The notes beneath the pieces were generated by a model. It had not been told where the DNA came from, did no database searches, and saw only the letters and a list, made by a program, of their open reading frames with translations. Positions 1-6,605 of a stretch of 11,402 nt of DNA are shown here, piece after piece. Made by a program: the position numbers and the translations under genes. Source of the DNA: RGIG1828 sp045546535 (GTDB taxonomy: Bacteria > Bacillota > Clostridia > UMGS1810); contig JAZQDA010000033.1 of the NCBI GenBank assembly GCA_045546535.1, positions 1-11,402 on the forward strand, given 5' to 3'. Within the stretch, counting starts at the first letter, position 1, and the number at the start of each line of letters is the position of its first letter.

Positions 1-15
1 ACACCAGCATTATCA

Positions 16-21
16 TATAAT
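16..21 (+). promoter_or_regulatory. Putative -10 box of the hpf promoter
   Basis: A perfect TATAAT lies 46 nt upstream of the hpf start codon. The matching -35 box would fall just outside the left edge, so it cannot be checked. A start point near base 28 would give a leader of about 40 nt carrying the hpf ribosome binding site AAGGAG at 54-59. A different promoter further left is equally possible. Confidence 0.4.
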
Positions 22-67
22 CCGCCCGAGCGGTTTATATAGTAAATCTTTACAAGGAGTTGATTTT

Positions 68-589
68 ATGAAAATCACAATTACTGGCAGAAAAATTGAA
101 GTTACTGAAGGTCTTAAAAGTTATCTGACTAAAAAACTCTCAAAACTCGACAAGTTCTTTTCTGACGAAACCTGTGCAAAAGCAACACTTTCCGTACAGA
201 AAGATGACAAAATTGTAGAAGTTACAATTTATCACGAAGGTATTATTTTCAGAGCGGAAATTACTGATGCCGATATGTACGCTTGTATTGATAAAGTTGT
301 TGATGTAATTGAAAGACAAATCAGAAAACAAAAAACCAAACTTGAAAAGAAACTAAAAAAAGGTGCCTTTGATTTGCCTAGTGAATTCGGTGATATAAGC
401 GAAGAAAATGAGTTTAAGGTTGTAAAAAGGAAAAAATACGATACAAAGCCTATGAGTGTAGATGAAGCAATACTTCAGATGAATCTTCTTGGCCATGAGT
501 TCTATATTTTTAAGAATTCACAAACTCTTGAAAAAGAAGTTGTTTACAAAAGAAAAGACGGAAATTATGCAATTATTGAACTGGCATAA
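68..589 (+). CDS. hpf: Long-form ribosome hibernation promoting factor (HPF/RaiA family)
   Basis: Ribosome-associated cytoplasmic protein. Long HPFs bind the 30S decoding region and, through their C-terminal domain, dimerise 70S ribosomes into inactive 100S particles in stationary phase or stress. The 173-residue product fits the long form. Residues 1-100 are the S30AE-type domain, starting MKITITGRKIEVTEG and ending in a Lys-rich helix (about 87-98). A linker of about 25 residues follows, then the C-terminal dimerisation domain (about 124-172) with the typical run KPMSVDEAILQMNLLGHEFY. The ATG is set by AAGGAG at 54-59, eight bases away, and the N-terminus matches the family. It is a single-gene unit, closed by the terminator at 598-626. 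In many Firmicutes hpf neighbours secA or comF; neither is visible here. Length, domain order and motifs make the call secure. Confidence 0.96.
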   Translation: MKITITGRKIEVTEGLKSYLTKKLSKLDKFFSDETCAKATLSVQKDDKIVEVTIYHEGIIFRAEITDADMYACIDKVVDVIERQIRKQKTKLEKKLKKGAFDLPSEFGDISEENEFKVVKRKKYDTKPMSVDEAILQMNLLGHEFYIFKNSQTLEKEVVYKRKDGNYAIIELA

Positions 590-597
590 AGATTTAA

Positions 598-626
598 CCG
601 CACACTTTCAAAAAGTGTGCGGTTTT
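598..626 (+). terminator. Rho-independent terminator after hpf
   Basis: An 11-bp perfect stem, CCGCACACTTT (598-608) paired with AAAGTGTGCGG (612-622), has a three-base loop and is followed by TTTT (623-626). It starts 9 nt after the hpf stop codon. The T-run is short, but the stem is GC-rich at its base. It separates hpf from the transporter gene, which has its own promoter. Confidence 0.88.
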
Positions 627-641
627 CTGACTAATACTGCA

Positions 642-670
642 TTGAATAACATATAATTTTATGGTATAAT
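642..670 (+). promoter_or_regulatory. Strong sigma-A-type promoter of the cation transporter gene
   Basis: The -35 box TTGAAT (642-647) and a perfect -10 box TATAAT (665-670) are 17 bp apart. TG at 662-663 gives an extended -10. It lies between the hpf terminator and the next gene. A start point near 677 would leave a leader of about 27 nt before the ATG at 704. No operator or riboswitch fits in this short leader. Confidence 0.8.
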
Positions 671-703
671 ATCAAAAATATTTTTAAATTTATGTGGTGT
701 GAT

Positions 704-1882
704 ATGACAAAATTTCTTATAAAAAAATTCATCAAAGATTTTAATAATACAAACAGCCTCAAAGTCAGAACTTCTTACGGAAAATTATCAGGTATTGTTG
801 GAATTATTTGTAATTTAATATTGTTTGTATCAAAATTTATGCTTGGATTTTTTACTTATTCAATTTCTATAATTGCAGATGCGGTAAACAATTTAAGCGA
901 TGCATCGTCAAGCGTAGTAAATCTTGTAGGATTTAAACTGTCGGGTAAACCTGCAGATGAAGAGCACCCTTACGGGCACGGAAGATATGAATATTTATCA
1001 GCACTTTGTGTTTCTCTTATTATACTTGTAATTGGTGTTGAACTTTTAAAGTCCGGGATTGAAAAGATTATAAACCCACAAAGAGTGATTTTCGGCGTTT
1101 CAACTTTAGTTATTCTTAGTCTTTCAGTAATTATAAAACTCTGGCTTATGTTTTTTAATAAGACTTTAAGTAAAAAAATAAACTCAAAAGCCCTTATTGC
1201 CACTTCAAAAGATTGCAGAAACGATGTGATTGCAACACTTTCAATTCTTTTAGGTGCAATCATTTCGCACTATACCCACTATGAACTCGACGGTTGGCTT
1301 GGTGTAGGTGTGTCAATCTTCATTCTATATTCAGGATTTTTGCTTGTTAAAGAAACAATAGACCCCATGCTTGGCAGTGCTCCGAGTGAAGAACTTATCG
1401 AAAATATAAAAAACAAAATTCTTTCCTTTGACGGCGTTCTTGGTATGCACGACCTTATTGTCCACGATTACGGACCTTTAAGAAAATTTGCAAGTGTCCA
1501 TGTTGAAATGAATGCAGAAACTGATGTTATAAAAAGCCATGAAATAATTGACAATATCGAAAGAGATATGTTGAAAGATATGGGCATCCATCTTATCATA
1601 CACTTTGACCCTGTTTCCAATGAAGATTCAATCGTATGCGAAATCAGAAGAAAAATAGAAAGTATCGCTAAAAGTATTGACAAAAGAATTTCTATTCACG
1701 ATTTAAAAATAACCCACCAAAATGAAAACACTATTCTGACTTTTGACTGTTTTTGTCCTGATGAAGTAAACATCACTCACCAGGTATTAAAATTACTGAT
1801 AGAAGAAAAAGTAAAAAAGATTGATAAAAATTATATTTGCCATATTACTGTTGATAAAAGTTATGTACCTATTTTTAAATAA
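704..1882 (+). CDS. Cation diffusion facilitator (CDF) metal efflux transporter with two C-terminal domains
   Basis: Membrane antiporter of the CDF family, which exports divalent metals (Zn, Fe, Mn or similar) in exchange for protons. Numbering is from the ATG at 704 (392 residues). Six membrane segments lie at roughly 30-50, 52-72, 98-118, 128-150, 172-190 and 195-215. The transport-site quartet appears to be Asn62 and Asp66 in TM2 (DAVNNLSD) plus Asp170 and Asp174 in TM5 (KDCRND). The EHPYGHGRYEY loop after TM2 is typical. An Asn-Asp/Asp-Asp quartet is associated with manganese-type CDFs, but the substrate here is inference. The cytoplasmic part is longer than the usual ~80 residues: about 224-304, ending HFDP, then a second ferredoxin-like segment at 307-392. 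An in-frame ATG at 692 adds four residues, but only 704 has a ribosome-binding match (GGTG at 696-699). Own promoter and terminator. Confidence 0.9.
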   Translation: MTKFLIKKFIKDFNNTNSLKVRTSYGKLSGIVGIICNLILFVSKFMLGFFTYSISIIADAVNNLSDASSSVVNLVGFKLSGKPADEEHPYGHGRYEYLSALCVSLIILVIGVELLKSGIEKIINPQRVIFGVSTLVILSLSVIIKLWLMFFNKTLSKKINSKALIATSKDCRNDVIATLSILLGAIISHYTHYELDGWLGVGVSIFILYSGFLLVKETIDPMLGSAPSEELIENIKNKILSFDGVLGMHDLIVHDYGPLRKFASVHVEMNAETDVIKSHEIIDNIERDMLKDMGIHLIIHFDPVSNEDSIVCEIRRKIESIAKSIDKRISIHDLKITHQNENTILTFDCFCPDEVNITHQVLKLLIEEKVKKIDKNYICHITVDKSYVPIFK

Positions 1883-1914
1883 AAAACCTCATCACCCAGT
1901 GATGAGGTTTTTTT
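1881..1914. terminator. Bidirectional terminator between convergent genes
   Basis: Stem CCTCATCAC (1887-1895) pairs with GTGATGAGG (1899-1907) around a CCA loop. It is flanked by six A on the left and seven T on the right, so both strands carry a U-tract after the hairpin. It overlaps the end of the transporter gene's stop codon and lies a few bases beyond the mgsA stop. It can therefore end both the plus-strand transporter transcript and the long minus-strand operon. Confidence 0.93.
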
Positions 1915-1918
1915 ATAT

Positions 1919-2329
1919 TTAAAATTTGCCTTTGGGGTTTACAATATCTCTCCAGTCCATATCTCCTCTGTCAAGTCCTCTTACAAGAACTTCGGCAGTT
2001 GCTATATTGGTTGCTATGGGAACATTGTGAATGTCGCAGAGTTTTAAAAGCGGTTCTACACTGGGTTCAAAACTCTGTCCTGTGAGAGGATCGCGGAAAA
2101 ATAGTACAAGGTCAATTTCGTTATATGCAATTCTGGCTCCGATCTGCTGATCGCCGCCCTGTGTACCAGAGAGGAATTTGTGAACATTTAATCCTGTTGC
2201 GTCAACAATTAGTCCGCCTGTTGTTCCTGTTGCAACAAGATTATGTTTTGCAAGAATGCCCTTATAGGCAATACAGAACTGAACCATAAGTTCTTTCTTT
2301 TTGTCGTGTGCTATTAATGCGATATTCAA
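1919..2329 (-). CDS. mgsA: Methylglyoxal synthase with an altered active site
   Basis: Cytoplasmic lyase family that converts dihydroxyacetone phosphate to methylglyoxal and phosphate, a bypass of lower glycolysis under phosphate limitation or carbon overflow. The 136-residue product follows the family throughout: His8-Asp9 (E. coli His19-Asp20), ATGTTG at 33-38, SGTQGGDQQIG at 54-64 with catalytic Asp60 (E. coli Asp71), FFRDP with Asp80 (E. coli Asp91), and IATNIATAE near the end. The segment that reads QPHEPDV in B. subtilis reads QSFEPSV here, so the residues matching E. coli His98 and Asp101 are Phe87 and Ser90. The start codon is TTG, fixed by the strong AAGGAGGG site and by the family N-terminus MNIALIAHD. 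It is the last gene of the operon, one base after the minD-like stop. The family call is secure; whether activity is normal is open. Confidence 0.93.
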   Translation of the reverse strand: MNIALIAHDKKKELMVQFCIAYKGILAKHNLVATGTTGGLIVDATGLNVHKFLSGTQGGDQQIGARIAYNEIDLVLFFRDPLTGQSFEPSVEPLLKLCDIHNVPIATNIATAEVLVRGLDRGDMDWRDIVNPKGKF

Positions 2330-2330
2330 T

Positions 2331-3116
2331 CTAAAACCCTCCTTGATGTATTTTTAAAACTAACCTGTTTTTTTCAAACAATTTATCCTTTAACGATTTG
2401 TCTGAAAAACCGATATATTCATTACACAAACGGCGGGAAATGTTTTCGGTTTCCCTACCAGCATATGTGTCATATCTGACGATTGGGTCTGCCTTTTCAA
2501 GACTTGGGGTAACAAACTCATCTTCTCTTATAAGTCCAATAAGTTTTGCACCAATTTCGTCTATAATGTCTTCATAATATGTATATGACGATGATAAATC
2601 AGGATTTATTCGGTTTATAACGAGATATTTATCTTTATCACTTATGTCTTTTGAAAGCAGCGATGTATTTGTTACAGATAACAAATCAGGTGTCGTTACC
2701 AAAATCACGATATCGGCATACTCTGTGCATACTTTATATTCTCTGCCCGTTGATGAGGGCGTATCGAGTATGATGTAATCGTAATAATGAGAAACTTTAT
2801 CCAGAAGTCTTGGAAAACGGTTCTCAAAATGCTTTGGTATTTCTCCTACCGAAGATGCGAGAAAATCGGGCATATACTCTTTTTCGCCTTTTATAAGTGC
2901 ATCATCAAATTCACAAGTCTCAGTGATGACATCAGATATATCAAAAAGCAAGTCTGAGGCAGCGCCAAGTGGGATATCATCATTTCTTACGCCGAAACCT
3001 ACATCAATTAATAGTGTTTTTCTGCCAAGTGTTTTCAGTGCACAGGCGAGGTTTACACTAAGTGTCGTTTTTCCTGCTCCGCCTTTGCCTGAAATTACTG
3101 TTACAATTTTTGCCAT
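2331..3116 (-). CDS. minD: MinD-family septum-site ATPase, divergent
   Basis: P-loop ATPase of the MinD/ParA superfamily; MinD dimerises on the membrane with ATP and positions or activates partner proteins (MinC and MinE in the classical system). In 261 residues it shows the deviant Walker A GKGGAGKTT (10-18, signature Lys11 and Lys16), Asp38 of switch I, the MinD-like run GVRNDD (42-47), the Walker B region YIILDTP (114-120, Asp118), and INRINP (168-172). It aligns with E. coli MinD without gaps to residue 47, and this shows Gly40 where E. coli has Asp40. In the helix matching E. coli residues 151-154, charged residues are replaced (SVTNTS). The last 20 residues (KDKLFEKNRLVLKIH) could form an amphipathic membrane-binding helix. 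ATG at 3114-3116 with GGAG at 3125-3128. No minC or minE adjoins it, so its partner is unknown; another ParA-type role is possible. Confidence 0.82.
   Translation of the reverse strand: MAKIVTVISGKGGAGKTTLSVNLACALKTLGRKTLLIDVGFGVRNDDIPLGAASDLLFDISDVITETCEFDDALIKGEKEYMPDFLASSVGEIPKHFENRFPRLLDKVSHYYDYIILDTPSSTGREYKVCTEYADIVILVTTPDLLSVTNTSLLSKDISDKDKYLVINRINPDLSSSYTYYEDIIDEIGAKLIGLIREDEFVTPSLEKADPIVRYDTYAGRETENISRRLCNEYIGFSDKSLKDKLFEKNRLVLKIHQGGF
2337..2344 (-). promoter_or_regulatory. Strong ribosome binding site for mgsA (TTG start), inside the minD-like gene
   Basis: On the minus strand AAGGAGGG lies seven bases before the mgsA TTG. It is formed by the Gln-Gly-Gly codons at the very end of the minD-like gene, whose TAG stop is one base from the TTG. 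A near-perfect site with a weak start codon suggests translational coupling. Confidence 0.85.
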
Positions 3117-3132
3117 ATAGATTACTCCAAAT

Positions 3133-3161
3133 ATTTTACCACAAACGATCGATTTTGTCTA
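3133..3161 (-). promoter_or_regulatory. Possible internal promoter before the minD-like gene
   Basis: On the minus strand TAGACA (3156-3161) and TAAAAT (3133-3138) are 17 bp apart, with TG one base before the -10 box (extended -10). This is the only gap in the operon large enough for a promoter. A start point near 3126 would fall inside the GGAG ribosome binding site (3125-3128), which argues against efficient translation of a transcript from here, so the call stays tentative. Confidence 0.35.
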
Positions 3162-3166
3162 GTAAA
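3135..3166. repeat. Imperfect inverted repeat between mrdA and the minD-like gene
   Basis: Two nested arm pairs are present: TTTAC (3135-3139) with GTAAA (3162-3166), and ACAAA (3141-3145) with TTTGT (3154-3158). The centre contains CGATCGAT. The arms are unequally spaced (1 nt against 3 nt). It has no adjoining T-run and so is not a normal terminator. It could be an operator, an RNA processing site or chance in AT-rich DNA. Confidence 0.4.
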
Positions 3167-3188
3167 TTTTATAATAATTTGACGAATT

Positions 3189-5255
3189 TTATGAAAAAAG
3201 TGTATTATCTTTTATTATTTTATCATCTGAATTTCTGGGACTTAGTTTGAAATATTCATCATAAATTGCTTTTGCAATAGGTGCAGTAATACTTCCTGAA
3301 CCCGCACTTTCAACTACGATGGAGATTGCTATTTTTGGATTGTTATAGGGTGCGTATGAAACAAAAACACCGTTTGCGCTTCCGCCGTTTATCTGAGCAG
3401 AGCCCGTTTTACTGCACACATCTATAGGATAGTTTGCAAATACAGAAGATGCTGTACCGTCATAACTTACAAGACGCATACCAAGTGTTACGGCATTATA
3501 GGTTGCATCGCTTATAGAAAGTGTACTTTTAACTTTAGGAGATGATTCAGATATAACTTTTCCCGTTTTTGAATCTCTGATACATTTTGTTAAATACGGC
3601 TGATATATTGTACCTCTGTTTGCTATTGTAGAGGTATATCCTGCAAGTTGAATGGGCGTAAAAAGATTATATGACTGCCCTATCGCCATCTGAAGTGTGT
3701 CGCCGGGGTACCAGATCTCGTTGAAGTTAAGTTTTTTATATTCAGGATTTGCAAGTACACCCGCTGCTTCGCCTTCAAGTTCTATTCCTGTTTTTTGACC
3801 TAGATTCATTTTTCTTCCATATTCTACAAGTTTTTCAACGCCGAGTCTTTTGCCGACTTCATAATAAAAATAGTTACAGGAATTTTTCAGAGCGTTTGAT
3901 GCATTCATGGCACCGTGAGTTCCGCCCGTATCTGTGTATATCCAACAGTTGAACTTCTGGTCATAATAATCATATACACCTTTATCTTCTATAATTGTAC
4001 TATCGGAAATAACCTTTTCTTCCATAGCAGCTATTGTTGTGAGCATTTTAAATACCGAACCCGGCGGATAGACACCGCTTATTGCACGGTTAAGAAGAGG
4101 GTTTGATTTATCTTTGCTGAGGCTATTATAATCTCGGTTAAAGGTTTCAATGTTAAAATCGGGATAACTTGCCATCGCAAGTATTTCGCCCGTTTCAACA
4201 TCCTGAACAACTACCGCTCCGCCACCTACATCGCTTCCTGCATTGTCGGCTCTTTTATAACTGTTTGCCCTTATTGATTCGATTGTATTTTCAAGTGCTT
4301 TTTCTGCAGCAAGTTGCAGGTCAATATCTATTGTAAGCATAGCATTATTTCCTGAAACCGCAGGAGTTTCTTTGATTATCGGGTCCTGACCTACACTTAG
4401 CGATACACTTTTCTTACCGTCAGTACCTTTTATCTTAGTTTCCAGTATTTTTTCTATTCCGTCTTTACCTATTATAGAGTTAAGACCGTATCCTTTATCT
4501 TTTAAAGTTTCGTACTCTTCCTGATAAATTATACCTACTCTGCCGAGAATGTGAGAAGCAAGTGTGGGATAAACATAGTTTCTTACAGGCGCACTCTTTA
4601 CTTTAAGACCTGAATAAAGGTCTGTATTTTCTTCGATTGCAGAAACTGTACGCATTGATACATCTGAAGAAAAAGTAAAAGGATTCGCTGATGAAAAATT
4701 ACGGGTTGTCATTTCGTATCGAACGGAAATTATATCTCTTACCTCTTTTTTTGTATAGCGATTATCAAGACCGTATTTTTCGGATAAAATTAACATACAT
4801 TCTTCAGCACTTAGATTGTCCGAAATGCCAAGATTGAATTTAGTATTGCGGACTTTTGTTTCGAGTTCTTCATCTTTTAAATCATTATACTTAAATATGT
4901 AGTCTCCGTTTTCATACACTACAGGAAATGTGTCTACATAATCATCTCCGTTTTCAGAGAAGAGATTGAGGGTGTTGAGTATTAAATCATTGAGTTGGTC
5001 ATTTGTAAGATTTGCATTGGAAAAAGCAACAGAAAAACCTAATCTGTTGGTTACAATCGGACGGCCGTATCGGTCGAGTATTTTACCTCTTGGCGCAGGT
5101 ATGGTTTCTACGCTTGAAAGGTATGATTCTGATTTTGCAAGATATATCTCTTTATCTACTATTTGCAGTTTTACAAGTCTTATTACTAAGGCAAAAAACA
5201 TTATCACTGCAATTACAGATAAGAGAAAATATTTGTCTCTTAATCTTGAAAACAT
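3189..5255 (-). CDS. mrdA: Penicillin-binding protein 2, elongation-specific transpeptidase
   Basis: Class B penicillin-binding protein that cross-links peptidoglycan during lateral wall growth, working with the Mre proteins and normally with the glycosyltransferase RodA. The 688-residue product has a short cytoplasmic start, one membrane anchor (about 10-30), the dimerisation region beginning IPAPRGKILDRYGRPI (52-67), and the transpeptidase domain from about 345. All three catalytic motifs are intact: SVFK with nucleophile Ser400, SCN at 459-461, and KTG at 616-618. It follows mreD with no gap (TAA directly against ATG), with GAGGG just upstream, so translation is probably coupled. A region of about 75 residues (around 120-195) between the dimerisation motifs and IIGKDGIEK (261-269) adds length relative to E. 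coli PBP2 (633 residues). rodA is not adjacent. It could serve sporulation if the host sporulates, but the mre context favours elongation. Confidence 0.95.
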   Translation of the reverse strand: MFSRLRDKYFLLSVIAVIMFFALVIRLVKLQIVDKEIYLAKSESYLSSVETIPAPRGKILDRYGRPIVTNRLGFSVAFSNANLTNDQLNDLILNTLNLFSENGDDYVDTFPVVYENGDYIFKYNDLKDEELETKVRNTKFNLGISDNLSAEECMLILSEKYGLDNRYTKKEVRDIISVRYEMTTRNFSSANPFTFSSDVSMRTVSAIEENTDLYSGLKVKSAPVRNYVYPTLASHILGRVGIIYQEEYETLKDKGYGLNSIIGKDGIEKILETKIKGTDGKKSVSLSVGQDPIIKETPAVSGNNAMLTIDIDLQLAAEKALENTIESIRANSYKRADNAGSDVGGGAVVVQDVETGEILAMASYPDFNIETFNRDYNSLSKDKSNPLLNRAISGVYPPGSVFKMLTTIAAMEEKVISDSTIIEDKGVYDYYDQKFNCWIYTDTGGTHGAMNASNALKNSCNYFYYEVGKRLGVEKLVEYGRKMNLGQKTGIELEGEAAGVLANPEYKKLNFNEIWYPGDTLQMAIGQSYNLFTPIQLAGYTSTIANRGTIYQPYLTKCIRDSKTGKVISESSPKVKSTLSISDATYNAVTLGMRLVSYDGTASSVFANYPIDVCSKTGSAQINGGSANGVFVSYAPYNNPKIAISIVVESAGSGSITAPIAKAIYDEYFKLSPRNSDDKIIKDNTLFS

Positions 5256-5747
5256 TTATATCCCTCTTACATATTCAATCTTCAATCGTTTTACAAGCGG
5301 CGAAATTGCAAGTGCCACGCATGAGTTATATACACATTCAAAAAGAATATATCTGTATGTTATATACCAGACAGGCAACTTGGAAACAATCACACTTGAA
5401 ACAACAGCGTTTATAAAACCGAAGATAAAAGTGAAAACAAATACTATGATAAAAGTTGTAAGTTTGGTTTCGAAATAATATCTTGATGACATTACTGAGG
5501 TTAAAATTCCTATGTACATCATAAAAAGAGCATTGTAACCGATTACCCAAAATCCCACAGAGTCTGTCAAAAGTCCGCATATAAGTCCGGCTATTGCACT
5601 TTTTAAAATTGAAGCGTTCATAGAAAACAAAATGACAAAGATTAAAATAAGATTTGGCGAAACCGAGAAAATTTTAAGTTTATCCCCTATTGAAGTCTGT
5701 ATTACAAACAAAACTAGCAGGGTAAGTGAAAGAAAAAACTTTTTCAA
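5256..5747 (-). CDS. mreD: Rod shape-determining membrane protein MreD
   Basis: Small polytopic membrane protein that joins MreC and PBP2/RodA to the MreB filament. The 163-residue product is nearly all hydrophobic, with about five or six membrane segments (about 4-18, 31-44, 50-70, 72-86, 96-120 and 134-150). It carries the family's most recognisable features, VSPNLILIF (29-37) and GLICGLLTDS (54-63). MreD is poorly conserved, so the identification rests partly on position between mreC and mrdA. The start is TTG at 5745-5747, preceded by AAAGGG at 5758-5763, ten bases away; no ATG or GTG lies in frame between the nearby bases and the conserved hydrophobic N-terminus. The stop codon abuts the mrdA ATG. 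Confidence 0.9.
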   Translation of the reverse strand: MKKFFLSLTLLVLFVIQTSIGDKLKIFSVSPNLILIFVILFSMNASILKSAIAGLICGLLTDSVGFWVIGYNALFMMYIGILTSVMSSRYYFETKLTTFIIVFVFTFIFGFINAVVSSVIVSKLPVWYITYRYILFECVYNSCVALAISPLVKRLKIEYVRGI

Positions 5748-5757
5748 TTTTTTACAA

Positions 5758-5763
5758 CCCTTT
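5758..5763 (-). promoter_or_regulatory. Ribosome binding site for mreD (TTG start)
   Basis: AAAGGG on the minus strand lies ten bases upstream of the TTG, a slightly long spacing separated by an A-run. It is the only site that can serve this start, and it falls in the 26-nt gap after mreC. Confidence 0.6.
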
Positions 5764-5773
5764 CAACAACTCA

Positions 5774-6586
5774 TTACTTTAAAATAACAAACACCTCTGT
5801 TATCTGTGAAAAATCAACTACAGGCTGAACAACTGCATCCCACGAAATACCGTTTGAGTTGGGTTTTATATCGGTGATTTTTCCTACAGTTATATCAGGC
5901 GGATATATCCCCCCTGCACCCGAGGTGGTTACAATATCACCTATTGAAACAGATGTTTCGGTAGTAAGATATTTAATTGCACACATTGATTTATCAATAA
6001 GTGTAACATCGCCCTGAAGCATACAATATTCTTCAATTCTGTCTACAACTACACTTACAGAGTTTGATGAGTCAATAAGAGTTGTTATATCTGCCCAGTT
6101 TCTTCCTACATCAGATACATAACCTACAAGACCTGTTTCAGTTATAACGGCATCATTTTTCTTTATTCCGCTTGAAAGTCCCTTATCTATTCTTAAAATA
6201 CTTGTCCAGTTTTCTGTATCAGAGGCAATTACATTCGATGCAACGAGATTAAACTGTGTTGAAGATTTACTCAGTTCAAGCATGGCCCTTAGTTTTGCGT
6301 TTTCTTCAGAGAGTTTATCGTAATCTGCCACCTTTTGATTTGTTATAATAAGTTGCTGTTTTAAAAGTGTGTTTTCTGTTTCAAATTTTTCGGCATTTTT
6401 TCCGTATTTAACAGCATTTGAAATAAACGAACCCATTGACTGAAGAGGTTTAAAAACAACACCTATAGTGTCAGATATTATTCCTGCATTGGGTTTTCCC
6501 GCACTTGAAAATATCATAACCACTATAAGAACAATTGTTATAGCAAGTATTATAACTGTATTTTTATGTTCTTTTATGAAATTCAT
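5774..6586 (-). CDS. mreC: Rod shape-determining protein MreC
   Basis: Bitopic membrane protein whose extracytoplasmic part dimerises and activates PBP2 and RodA during side-wall synthesis. The 270-residue product has a cytoplasmic start of about nine residues, one membrane anchor (about 10-28), a coiled coil (about 63-105, with heptad-like FETENTLLKQQL and LSEENAKLRAMLEL) and two beta-rich domains (about 113-270). Family-typical stretches are ENWTSILRIDKG (125-136), TETGLVGYVSDVG (149-161) and VTTSGAGGIYPPDI (219-232). The ATG at 6584-6586 has a GGTGA match six bases upstream. It lies 19 nt after mreB and 26 nt before mreD. Length and domain order are normal for Firmicutes. Confidence 0.95.
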   Translation of the reverse strand: MNFIKEHKNTVIILAITIVLIVVMIFSSAGKPNAGIISDTIGVVFKPLQSMGSFISNAVKYGKNAEKFETENTLLKQQLIITNQKVADYDKLSEENAKLRAMLELSKSSTQFNLVASNVIASDTENWTSILRIDKGLSSGIKKNDAVITETGLVGYVSDVGRNWADITTLIDSSNSVSVVVDRIEEYCMLQGDVTLIDKSMCAIKYLTTETSVSIGDIVTTSGAGGIYPPDITVGKITDIKPNSNGISWDAVVQPVVDFSQITEVFVILK

Positions 6587-6605
6587 TTGTGTTCACCGAC
6601 TTTAT

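Noticed and set aside
22..33. Small GC hairpin CCGC-CCGA-GCGG upstream of hpf
   Set aside because: A 4-bp stem without a T-run is too weak for a terminator; it may be a minor leader structure or chance, and the upstream gene is not in the window.
692..703. Upstream in-frame ATG of the cation transporter (four extra residues)
   Set aside because: Only A/T-rich sequence precedes it with no ribosome-binding match, and it would be about 15 nt from the predicted transcript start; the ATG at 704 has GGTG at a suitable distance.
3170..3175. Plus-strand TATAAT in the mrdA-minD gap
   Set aside because: No -35 box lies at a suitable distance and there is no plus-strand gene downstream; expected by chance in AT-rich DNA.
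4966..5478. Two long overlapping plus-strand open frames (4966-5478 and 5012-5416) opposite mrdA and mreD
   Set aside because: They run antisense to genes with clear PBP2 and MreD features, lack ribosome binding sites and show no recognisable protein pattern; they are shadows of the real genes.
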